DNA from: CALREJ01 sp035547395
GTDB taxonomy: Bacteria; Patescibacteriota; Gracilibacteria; Peribacterales; Peribacteraceae
DNA: 54,882 nt
Assembly (NCBI GenBank): GCA_035547395.1
Contig: DASZVA010000009.1
Coordinates: 1-54,882, forward strand
Reading direction: 5' to 3'
Position 1 is the stretch's first letter; each line of letters begins with the position of its first letter. Made by a program: the position numbers and the translations under genes. Positions 8,144-15,867 of this stretch are shown here, one piece after another. Under the pieces are notes generated by a model, which saw only the letters and a program-made list of their open reading frames with translations, did no database searches and was not told the origin of the DNA.

Positions 8144-10900
8144 ATGCAATGGATGGAGTTTCTCCATGAGCTGAGGCATTTCCCGTCGAACGAGACGGAT
8201 TTGATTAAAAAGGCGTTTGAGATGGGTGAAAAGGCGCATGCCGGCCAGACGCGCGCGTCGGGCGAGCCGTACTTCACGCATCCGATCGCGGTCGCTTTGA
8301 TTCTTTCGCGCATGAACGCGGACTGCGAAACGATTATCGCTGCGCTGCTCCATGACACCATCGAAGACACGCCGCTCACCATTGAAGAAATCGAAAAAAC
8401 ATTCGGACGGCCCATCGCCAACCTGATCGACGGCGTCACAAAACTGGACGAGGGCGACATCTCGGTGCGCCCGAGCGTGGATCAGAAAATCGAGACGCTG
8501 CGAAAAATGTTCACGCAGATGGAAGAGGACGTGCGCATCATGGTCATCAAGCTAGCGGACCGCCTGCACAACATGCAGACGATCGGATTCCGCTCCGAGG
8601 AAAAGCAGCGCCTGGTCGCCCGGGAAACGCTCGACGTATACGTGAAAGTTGCCGACCGCCTCTGCATGCGCGATCTGAAAAATGAACTGGAAACATTATG
8701 CAGACAGGTGCTGGATCCCGACACGACGAGACAATTGCTGCTGTTGCGCCGCAGGAATATGGAATCAGCAGAAGAAATCATCGCGCAGATGAAAAGCCAG
8801 ATCGAATCCCATTTCGGAAACGTGAACCTCGTATTGCTCTTTGAATTGAAAAGTTTCGATAAGCTGCAGATGCAGTTTGAAATGGAACGGGACGGACTTG
8901 CGGCCTCCATTTCCGCCATCAACATCGCCTGCGTCTGTGAATCCGAAGACGCCTGTTACCGGACGCTGGGCATGCTGCACCGGTTGTGGCCCCGGGAAAT
9001 TCAATCATTCGACGATTACATCAATGCTCCCGTGATCAACGGCTACCGCGCTCTGCACACGAACGTCATTCTGGAAAACGGAAAACGTGTACGCTGCAAG
9101 ATCCGCACGCGTGAAATGCAGGAATATGCACATGCCGGCATCACGTTGATGTGCTTCGACCACAAAGAGATGGGGACGATGGAGTATCTCTCCTGGACGC
9201 AGCGCATTGCGCCGCTGTCTAAAGACACCAAAGACCAGAGCCGGGAATTTTGGAACAGCCTGCAGAGCGACATCCTGGGGGAATCGATCACGATTCACGG
9301 GGAAAGCGACCAATCGGCATTGCTTCCCAAAGGATCCACTGCGCTCGACGGTGTGTTTTATCTCTACGGAAAGAAAGGACTGAACACTGAACACGTTCGC
9401 GTGAACGGGAAAGAAGTCCCGTTCTATTCGCTGCTGGAATACGGCGGACAAACCGTGCAGGCGACGTTCAGCAAAACACCGCAATCGGAGCTGCGCTGGC
9501 TGCAGTACGTTCATACCGGCATTGCGATCGCACTCATCCGCGAGGGGCTCGCGGAGGAGGTCAACGATACGAAAATCGCGAGGGGGAAAACGCTTTTGCA
9601 GAATTACCTGCACGAACAACGGCGCGGATTTGTTCAGGAATTCAAAAGTGAGCGCCTTCAGGAAAACATTCGGAAGCACGGTTACGAATCACTCGATGAT
9701 CTCTACATCCGTCTTGCGGAAGGGCGCATGCGTCCGCAGGACGCGGACTTCATTTTGTTTCCCAAAAACGCGCCGCAATCCGGCCGGCTTGTCCGCCGGT
9801 GGCATCTGGTGCGCGTCTCGCTGACGGATCAGCAGCGCCGGATATTTTTCGATGCCATGCACATGTACGAATTAAAAAACGTGCACGTGCAAAAAGACAG
9901 AGACGAAATGTATCATTATCGCTGCCACCTGCTCCTGTCGGATGATGAAGCGGACACATTGAAATCCGCACTGGAGCGCGAGCACATCAGTCCGTTCCAG
10001 ATACGCAAAGAAAGCGCGCTGCTGAAAGCCAGCCTCGGCAGCATCGCGTTGTTTGTGCTGTGGGGGCTCGACCCCGTGGCGGCCCGCATTCTTCTGCATG
10101 AATACAACGTCACGCCGATCGATCTCACCATCGTGCGTTTTTTGTCGCTCAGCGTAATCAGCGGATTGTTCTTCTTGTGGATGAGAAGCAGGCGTGCAAT
10201 GCCGGAGAAGCGACTGAGCTTGGCAAACACCTCTTTGTGGCTGTCGGTGATTTTCCTGTTTTTGATCTCTCTCACATCGTACTACGCGCTGCAACAGACC
10301 TATCCGTCCCATTACTCGATTCCCATGACCGCAGCGGGGCTCGTGATGACGACGATCGTCAACCGGCGGAGAAAATGGATGCTGCTTTCCACCTGGCTGC
10401 TGATGGCGATCGGCATTGCGGTTCTGATCAAGGGCACGCCCTCATGGTCGCCGTCATCGATAGTCATGATGTTTCTTGCCGTCGTGTCTTTTACGGGATT
10501 CTCGTACGTCAGTGAAAAATACAAACGGCAGGAAGAGGTATCGCTGCGCGTCGCCCAGTATTTCTTTATCATGTCCGTTCTGTGCACGCTGTTTTCCCTA
10601 ATGCTGCTTCCCTATGCAACGATTCATAACATATCCCTTCCTGTTCTCTTCGGCATCATCGGCTTCAGCATTTTTATTTCCGGGGTCCCTTACTACATTT
10701 ACTACCAGCTGCTGTCCCACAAAGAAATCGACTTTGTGTTGCGTTACTCCTTTTTGATCATTCCGTGTACGCTGCTCGCACAGGAGATCTTCCTCAGACA
10801 ACCGGGTGTTTGGACCCTGATTTCAGCCATTATCGTCATGCTCGGAGCCATGATTCCGGTGACGGATCTGTCCTGGATGAAAAAGAAAAAAACAGCCTGA
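8144..10900 (+). CDS. RelA/SpoT-like (p)ppGpp hydrolase fused to a DMT (EamA-type) transporter
   Basis: A single 918-residue reading frame joins two families. Residues ~1-180 are the HD hydrolase domain of long RSH proteins with its metal and substrate residues: H46 in FTHP, H70-D71, E74-D75, and KLADRLHNM from K136. Residues ~200-340 match the synthetase fold (NGYRALHT at 299-306) but lack its catalytic acids. The usual DLRA-type Asp is replaced by INIAC, and the acidic position before QIRT is Arg (VRCKIRT, 316-322). Residues ~381-445 are a TGS domain (LPKGSTALDG), followed by a helical region and an ACT-like stretch (~545-620). From ~627 on, about ten hydrophobic helices with LFVLWGLDPVAARILL and VRFLSLSVISGLF are EamA/DMT-like. 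Prediction: a membrane-tethered alarmone hydrolase coupled to export or sensing. Confidence 0.88.
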   Translation: MQWMEFLHELRHFPSNETDLIKKAFEMGEKAHAGQTRASGEPYFTHPIAVALILSRMNADCETIIAALLHDTIEDTPLTIEEIEKTFGRPIANLIDGVTKLDEGDISVRPSVDQKIETLRKMFTQMEEDVRIMVIKLADRLHNMQTIGFRSEEKQRLVARETLDVYVKVADRLCMRDLKNELETLCRQVLDPDTTRQLLLLRRRNMESAEEIIAQMKSQIESHFGNVNLVLLFELKSFDKLQMQFEMERDGLAASISAINIACVCESEDACYRTLGMLHRLWPREIQSFDDYINAPVINGYRALHTNVILENGKRVRCKIRTREMQEYAHAGITLMCFDHKEMGTMEYLSWTQRIAPLSKDTKDQSREFWNSLQSDILGESITIHGESDQSALLPKGSTALDGVFYLYGKKGLNTEHVRVNGKEVPFYSLLEYGGQTVQATFSKTPQSELRWLQYVHTGIAIALIREGLAEEVNDTKIARGKTLLQNYLHEQRRGFVQEFKSERLQENIRKHGYESLDDLYIRLAEGRMRPQDADFILFPKNAPQSGRLVRRWHLVRVSLTDQQRRIFFDAMHMYELKNVHVQKDRDEMYHYRCHLLLSDDEADTLKSALEREHISPFQIRKESALLKASLGSIALFVLWGLDPVAARILLHEYNVTPIDLTIVRFLSLSVISGLFFLWMRSRRAMPEKRLSLANTSLWLSVIFLFLISLTSYYALQQTYPSHYSIPMTAAGLVMTTIVNRRRKWMLLSTWLLMAIGIAVLIKGTPSWSPSSIVMMFLAVVSFTGFSYVSEKYKRQEEVSLRVAQYFFIMSVLCTLFSLMLLPYATIHNISLPVLFGIIGFSIFISGVPYYIYYQLLSHKEIDFVLRYSFLIIPCTLLAQEIFLRQPGVWTLISAIIVMLGAMIPVTDLSWMKKKKTA

Positions 10901-10923
10901 TTTCATTCGACACCAAAAAAGAT

Positions 10924-12141
10924 TCAGCCGAGCAAATGCCTTTCGTGCATGCGGTTCGTAAGCCGCTCCATCATCTTGGAGAATTTCTCATGTCCATACT
11001 GCCATTGCATGTTCGCTTTCGCCCACTGTCCGTTGCCCATTCTGCGAACAACGACATCGGTCGGCTCACTTCGAATCAGCATTTCCGTGTACCCCAATGA
11101 TGAAAAGAACCGTGCACTGTGAAGATTCTGCACGTTGACGGTATCAGGCGCGTCCTCATCGCCATCTGGAAGATTGTCCAAAGCCTCCAAAATATTCTGC
11201 TCGGTAAGAGGCCCGCCGCCATGGTCATGGTGCAGCGTCATGGTGTGTGAGCGATAATAAATGATGGATCCGGGATCATTGAACCCGCGCGCACGCATGT
11301 GTTCGATGGCTTTGTACAGAAGAGCGTAACTTGCTCCGCTGAATCCGTGTTCGATGTTGATCGTATCGATTTCGGCCATGTCCGGAAATTCTTTCACCAT
11401 CCGATCAATGACCCATTCTCTGTTGAACTGCAATTCTTTCTCGCTGATTTTGTCCTTGTCAGCCAGCGCGGCAGTCATCGACGCAGCGTAGATTTTTTTC
11501 AGTTCAGGATCTTGCGGAGGGTAGCGCAGCGACAGATACCCGCGGAGAACGTCCGGCTTCTTGTCATCATACAGACCGACGACGAGATAACTGCCGCGAG
11601 CCGAATCTCCTTTCTCGGATTCCTCCATGTCACGCTGCATCTGCTCACGGACAGAGATGTAGTCCGGGTTGATCTTTCGATATTCAGCCAGGGTTTCCGG
11701 ATCGGGATCGAATTCATTGAACATTTGTCCACGCTTGCCGACCTCTTCACTGATCTGCTCGCTGTTTCCATGCACAACCCATTTTTCCAGCGCCTCGGTG
11801 GAAAGCAGATGTTTATTGTATAAAACCGCAACGTGGTCCAAGTGAGCGGGGGTGAGCACCTCAAAACGAAGGTTTTTGATTTTTTCCGCCTGCAAGATGC
11901 GTCTTTTCTCTCGTTCAGCCTCTTCATCCCGGCGAATGTCATCGGTGCCCGGCTCTTTCTTTGTATGCAAACTTCCACGTAAATGATGGGTGGTTTGCTG
12001 CTTGACGTTTTCCAGGGCCTTTCTTTCCTCCTCGAATATCTTGCGCAAATCAGGATTAGGCTGTTCCTCGGCAGGATTCAGTGCCTGATCGGGTTGCGCC
12101 TGTTCTGGAGAGGAAAATTCCTCGGGACCCTCGGTAGCCAT
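10924..12141 (-). CDS. GNAT-like paralogue B (405 aa)
   Basis: This is the clearest acetyltransferase-like member of the trio. After a charged, low-complexity N-terminus (E/Q/P-rich, ~1-75) comes LRFEVLTPAHLDHVAVLYN, which reads like the first strand and helix of a GNAT domain. Then YLSLRYPPQD (PP 208-209), EIDTIN (257-262) followed by a Gly-containing turn and helix (HGFSGASYALLYKAIEHM), and finally NLHSARFFSSLGY, the N-x2-A-x2-FF-x2-LGY ending typical of GNATs. No acceptor can be predicted. The product is soluble with no signal peptide. TATAAT lies on the minus strand 18 nt before the ATG. The gene converges on the RSH fusion, 23 bp between stops. Confidence 0.65.
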   Translation of the reverse strand: MATEGPEEFSSPEQAQPDQALNPAEEQPNPDLRKIFEEERKALENVKQQTTHHLRGSLHTKKEPGTDDIRRDEEAEREKRRILQAEKIKNLRFEVLTPAHLDHVAVLYNKHLLSTEALEKWVVHGNSEQISEEVGKRGQMFNEFDPDPETLAEYRKINPDYISVREQMQRDMEESEKGDSARGSYLVVGLYDDKKPDVLRGYLSLRYPPQDPELKKIYAASMTAALADKDKISEKELQFNREWVIDRMVKEFPDMAEIDTINIEHGFSGASYALLYKAIEHMRARGFNDPGSIIYYRSHTMTLHHDHGGGPLTEQNILEALDNLPDGDEDAPDTVNVQNLHSARFFSSLGYTEMLIRSEPTDVVVRRMGNGQWAKANMQWQYGHEKFSKMMERLTNRMHERHLLG

Positions 12142-12266
12142 GATGCATGGGTACTTTACATTATAATAATTATATTTTCAAAATAGATTTCTTGTGGAGT
12201 ATACTTCATAAAAATGCCAATGACTATCAAAATATAGACCAAATGGCAAAAAGAGATGCGAATGTC

Positions 12267-12662
12267 TTACGCAGTCTTCCGACTCTTCAGATACGTAGAA
12301 AGGGTCTCTCTGGCTTTTTCTTCAATTAAAATGGAGGCTTCATTGAGCGAAATTGCCACTTTCTGCTCCAGCATACGTGCAGCGGCTTTCATCCCTGTTT
12401 GCATTTCTAGCTCCACGAATTCTTGCTCGGAAATAGTAGAAGCATCACCCCCTAACAATTCACAGATAACCTTTGCCAGCGCATCCTTTGTCAGAGAAAG
12501 AATCGAACGGCACGTTCTGCGTATTGCGTCGTTTTGCTGCGAACTCTGAGGCGATTCGATGTGAACGCCTTCGCTGGATATCCTCATCGAGAACGTGCCA
12601 TCGGCAGGCACGCCCGTGAAGGTGTCAACGTTGTCCGGCTGTTCGCGTGAAGGCTGAATCAT
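12267..12662 (-). CDS. Hypothetical protein (131 aa)
   Basis: Not recognised. This is a soluble, mostly helical product of 131 residues. It has a polar N-terminal third, then an acidic/Leu-rich helical region (SILSLTKDALAKVICELLGG, EFVELEMQTGMKAAARMLEQ) that could form a helical bundle or coiled coil. It lies between two GNAT-like paralogues on the same strand, with 69 bp upstream and 125 bp downstream, so it may belong to their transcription unit. No motif suggests a function. The upstream gap is short and contains no hairpin. Confidence 0.5.
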   Translation of the reverse strand: MIQPSREQPDNVDTFTGVPADGTFSMRISSEGVHIESPQSSQQNDAIRRTCRSILSLTKDALAKVICELLGGDASTISEQEFVELEMQTGMKAAARMLEQKVAISLNEASILIEEKARETLSTYLKSRKTA

Positions 12663-12731
12663 AAAGCACCGTAGTATTGTCAGCCATACGTAAAAGTCAA
12701 GATATCAAAAAGCCAAAAAAAAGACGCTCGT

Positions 12732-14429
12732 TCACTGTGCTCCCGAAATCGGCCGCAACCCGACGGAAGAAGGAACTTCCTGCCGTGATTCTCTGTTGAT
12801 CCATTCCGTAAAAGGATGCGGCTGCGGCTCCTCAGCGGCCGCGTTCGGAAGCATATCCAATACCTCCCCAAACCGCCGGGCCGACTCGCTGCGCTCATGG
12901 ATCGCGCACAATTTCTCCCACTCTTTGTGAGAGGCGGCGCGTGCGTCTGCAAACTCCGCGCACATGACGATCCATTTCGGACGGACGACGACGAAGCCGT
13001 GCTGCGTCTGCCTCCATGCCACTTCATCTTTATCAAAGACATGCCCCTCGCTGACAAAGCCGCGAATTCTGAAAAAGTCGCCGCTGGCATCGTTGGGCAT
13101 GTCGCGCGGTTTTCGCCCCACGATTCTCATGTTCGAATAGCGAACCAGATAGATATGCGTCATCTCCGGATACTGCGCATGCACCGCGGCCAGCAATCGA
13201 TCCACAATGGGCGTACCCGCACCCGGTACGCTCGCATTGATGGTGTCGATCTCCATCGTTGTCGCTGCGTGTTCGATTATTTCCTGCATGTCGCAATCCC
13301 TGTCCATCTGCGCTTTTTTTTCAAAAAAATGAATGACTTGCCGCGCATATTTTTCGAGCCTGTGCCGGTACTCCGTCCATATCTCCGGATGCTCCGATTC
13401 GGAGACGACAGGCTTTCTGGGCGGAAGCCGGTAACTGATCCACGCAAGCAGACGGTCCGTGCCGTTTTCGAACATGCCCAGCGTTTCGTATCGTCCCGCC
13501 ATGCCGTTTCTTCCCGTCATGTTTTCCAGAAGCTGCTGTTTCGGAGTTTTGTAATTTTTCAAGTCGGCATTGCCTCTGACTATATTTTGCACGATGCGGA
13601 TATCGCTGCGGGAAGGATCAAAAAGATGCACCATGCCCCCGCGCGACATTCTCGCCTGCACTTTTTGGTACTGTTCAGCCTCCAGATCTTCAAACGTGGA
13701 GGTGGGGACCGCGTTCGCTTCGTACAAGGCGGCGATGGAACGCATATCTTCGGAAACCCTCAACAGGCGGCTGTTCGCATCCCGCATTAATTCAAATTTC
13801 TTCGCGTCGAATCGTCTGGAGAGCGTTTGATATTCCTGCTGCTTCGTTTGTATCGACAGCTCGTGCGCAAGGACGGCGCGCTCGTCTCTGTCCATGCCGC
13901 TCGGCGTGCTCATGTCGTATGCCGAATAAGACGGATCGCTCAAATACCCTTGATCCATTCCCATATTGTCCGACAGATAGTATCGCAGTTTTTTGTACGT
14001 CGAACTGTAATGCATGATCCATGCATGCAATTCATACAATACCGTTGCATCGAGTTTCACCTCGTCGACATCTGTGACTCTCCTCTGAAAAAGAATTTCG
14101 ATGACGCGCTGCCGCAACGCGTTCTTTATATCATCCATTTCGTTCTGAAGTCTCGCGTACAATTCGTGGTACAACGGATCGTTTTTAAAAATTTCCGTCG
14201 TCTTCAGCATGTGATGAACCGAATGTGCGACCTGCCGCGCGATGATCGGCAGAAAACGATGTGACCATTCATCCAAAGACATCGGTCCGTCCGTATGCCG
14301 ATCGTCCCATTCCGGACGGCGCCCCAGTTCGATATCGATATCTTCGATCATGCGACTTTCCAGTTTCCCCGACAAAACGACAAAGTCAATGAAGGGAGTA
14401 AATATTCCAATACTTTTTGTAAGATGCAT
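12732..14429 (-). CDS. GNAT-like paralogue C (565 aa)
   Basis: Largest of the trio. A long helical N-terminal region (~1-290) precedes the shared signature: LAWISYRLPPRKP (PP 336-337), MEIDTIN (I394-N398), then the turn VPGAGTPIVDRLLAAV. This is the best match in the trio to the Q/RxxGxG/A pyrophosphate-binding loop of GNATs. FFRIRGFVSEG near residue 450 replaces the usual FYxxxGF end. A region rich in charged residues follows, then a tail with Pro/Ala. The start could be 14429 (MHLTKS) or the internal ATG at 14351 (MIEDID). The product is soluble. It is divergent from the M20 peptidase gene, about 100 bp apart. Confidence 0.6.
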   Translation of the reverse strand: MHLTKSIGIFTPFIDFVVLSGKLESRMIEDIDIELGRRPEWDDRHTDGPMSLDEWSHRFLPIIARQVAHSVHHMLKTTEIFKNDPLYHELYARLQNEMDDIKNALRQRVIEILFQRRVTDVDEVKLDATVLYELHAWIMHYSSTYKKLRYYLSDNMGMDQGYLSDPSYSAYDMSTPSGMDRDERAVLAHELSIQTKQQEYQTLSRRFDAKKFELMRDANSRLLRVSEDMRSIAALYEANAVPTSTFEDLEAEQYQKVQARMSRGGMVHLFDPSRSDIRIVQNIVRGNADLKNYKTPKQQLLENMTGRNGMAGRYETLGMFENGTDRLLAWISYRLPPRKPVVSESEHPEIWTEYRHRLEKYARQVIHFFEKKAQMDRDCDMQEIIEHAATTMEIDTINASVPGAGTPIVDRLLAAVHAQYPEMTHIYLVRYSNMRIVGRKPRDMPNDASGDFFRIRGFVSEGHVFDKDEVAWRQTQHGFVVVRPKWIVMCAEFADARAASHKEWEKLCAIHERSESARRFGEVLDMLPNAAAEEPQPHPFTEWINRESRQEVPSSVGLRPISGAQ

Positions 14430-14491
14430 TTCACTTCAGAGTCTTCTTTTTTCATACACTCGAGACATTCGGAAACAACTCGTTACTTTTC

Positions 14492-14520
14492 TTGTCACCG
14501 GAGAGAAGATCATTTAGATT
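14492..14520 (+). promoter_or_regulatory. Sigma70-type promoter for the M20 peptidase
   Basis: TTGTCA (14492-14497), a 17-bp spacer, TAGATT (14515-14520), and ATG 9 nt later. The spacing indicates a leaderless or near-leaderless transcript. Confidence 0.6.
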
Positions 14521-14529
14521 GGCTGATCT

Positions 14530-15825
14530 ATGCCAGACTTCCCGAGTCCCGAACGGATTATCGCCGAGCTGAATGACTTGCGACCGTACATCGACGCGAA
14601 TGATCCTCATCCGCGCAAAGGTGAAGCGGCAGCTGCGGAATGGCTTGTCGATTTTGCAAATCGCTGGAGTTTGGGCGACGTTAACAAACACTCCATGCCA
14701 GCGACCGCTCGCTTCAGTCCCTACAAAATCGACGACAAAACCGAGCTGGCAAACATCACGATCGATACCGGACACGGTGACGACGAGATGCTTTTTTTGC
14801 ACGCGCATTACGACATCATTTCACCGGACGCTTATCCCACCGGAGACATTTCGATCGTACAGGATCATCTGCGTCAGCATATTTATAGAGGATTGGGAGG
14901 CTATGACATGCTCGGAGGTGTCGCTGCTATTCTGACCGCATTGCACGGAATGAAAGTAAACAGGCGCCGCCGCGTGCGTGCCATATTGGTCTTTGGAGAA
15001 GAAAACGATTCCGAGGGAACGCATGCCGCTTTTGATTCACATAACAACTTGTTCGAATTTGACGGAAACAAATTCGCTCTTTCGACGGAAATCAGCGTTG
15101 GCAAAACGCTGAAAGACGATTATCACCTGATCGTCGGTCGTCCGGGCAGAATCGAATTGAAGGGGACCATTTATGGAAAAGCGATGCATGCCGGTGGCGT
15201 CAAACCGGATGTCGTGGATTTATTGGCAAGCCAGCGAATGGCAAAAGTGGACACCATGCTTCTTCGCGAGTTTCCGCAGCACCTGCAAAAACATCCCAAG
15301 GATTCACGAGGGATCCTACAGGGGACAATTGCCACCAGCGATCATACAGCAAAAAAATCCGGAGGGATGAGCACGAACCCGGGTGTCGATTTCAAAATAA
15401 ACGTCCACTACACGGATCCGGAGCAGGGAATGGCTCAACTGTTTCCGCTCATTCGGAGAAAAATTGAAGAAACACTGGGAGACGATAACTTTGAACTGCA
15501 TCAACCCACTCGCACAATGCCTTGGACGGAACCTTGGCTCGAAGAACTGGACAGCTCCATTCATCGCTACCCGCACATCATTCAACAATTTGCACGTGAA
15601 GCCGTCGGCACCACCCAAAACGATGTCGATTTTTACGGTGGAACAGGCGTTGCAGATGAAAATATTCTGGCAAAACACAATATTGCCACCGTTTGTGTCC
15701 CCGCCCAGGGGGAAGGAGAGCATACGGACGAAGAGCTGGTCAATATTCGAAGCGTATCCGATTACCAAGTGCCAGTCATACAAAAAGCAGCCGCCAGCCC
15801 AGACGCATTGGACGGGTTGGAATGA
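14530..15825 (+). CDS. M20-family metallopeptidase/deacylase
   Basis: This 431-residue zinc-dependent hydrolase belongs to the ArgE/DapE/CPG2 (M20) family. Metal ligands and catalytic residues are visible in order: HAHYD (H93, D95), GGYDMLGG (D126), catalytic pair EEN (E157-E158), and a C-terminal ligand His in GEHTDEE (H398). Between them GRPGRIELKGTIYGKAMHAGG (H220) marks the start of the dimerisation/lid domain, with the usual M20 R-G and H. No signal peptide, so it is cytoplasmic. The substrate (dipeptide, acyl-amino acid or similar) cannot be told, since no biosynthetic neighbours are present. ileS follows 42 bp downstream from its own promoter-like TACACT. Confidence 0.85.
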   Translation: MPDFPSPERIIAELNDLRPYIDANDPHPRKGEAAAAEWLVDFANRWSLGDVNKHSMPATARFSPYKIDDKTELANITIDTGHGDDEMLFLHAHYDIISPDAYPTGDISIVQDHLRQHIYRGLGGYDMLGGVAAILTALHGMKVNRRRRVRAILVFGEENDSEGTHAAFDSHNNLFEFDGNKFALSTEISVGKTLKDDYHLIVGRPGRIELKGTIYGKAMHAGGVKPDVVDLLASQRMAKVDTMLLREFPQHLQKHPKDSRGILQGTIATSDHTAKKSGGMSTNPGVDFKINVHYTDPEQGMAQLFPLIRRKIEETLGDDNFELHQPTRTMPWTEPWLEELDSSIHRYPHIIQQFAREAVGTTQNDVDFYGGTGVADENILAKHNIATVCVPAQGEGEHTDEELVNIRSVSDYQVPVIQKAAASPDALDGLE

Positions 15826-15855
15826 TCAAACTTCCTGAAAGTTACACTATTGCGC

Positions 15856-15861
15856 TACACT
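15856..15861 (+). promoter_or_regulatory. -10 box TACACT for ileS (leaderless)
   Basis: TACACT is followed by 6 nt and then ATG 15868. The same TACACT-N6-start arrangement occurs at 20633 and 48480. It places transcription start at or next to the A of ATG and rules out the in-frame TTG at 15850. Confidence 0.55.
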
Positions 15862-15867
15862 TTTCGC

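Noticed and set aside
9980..10060. Frameshift or chimeric join between RSH and transporter parts
   Set aside because: The frame is continuous, codon use does not change at the junction, and there is no internal promoter or start with good spacing.
15850..15867. TTG start six codons upstream of the IleRS ATG
   Set aside because: The TACACT -10 box lies within these codons, so they would not be transcribed.
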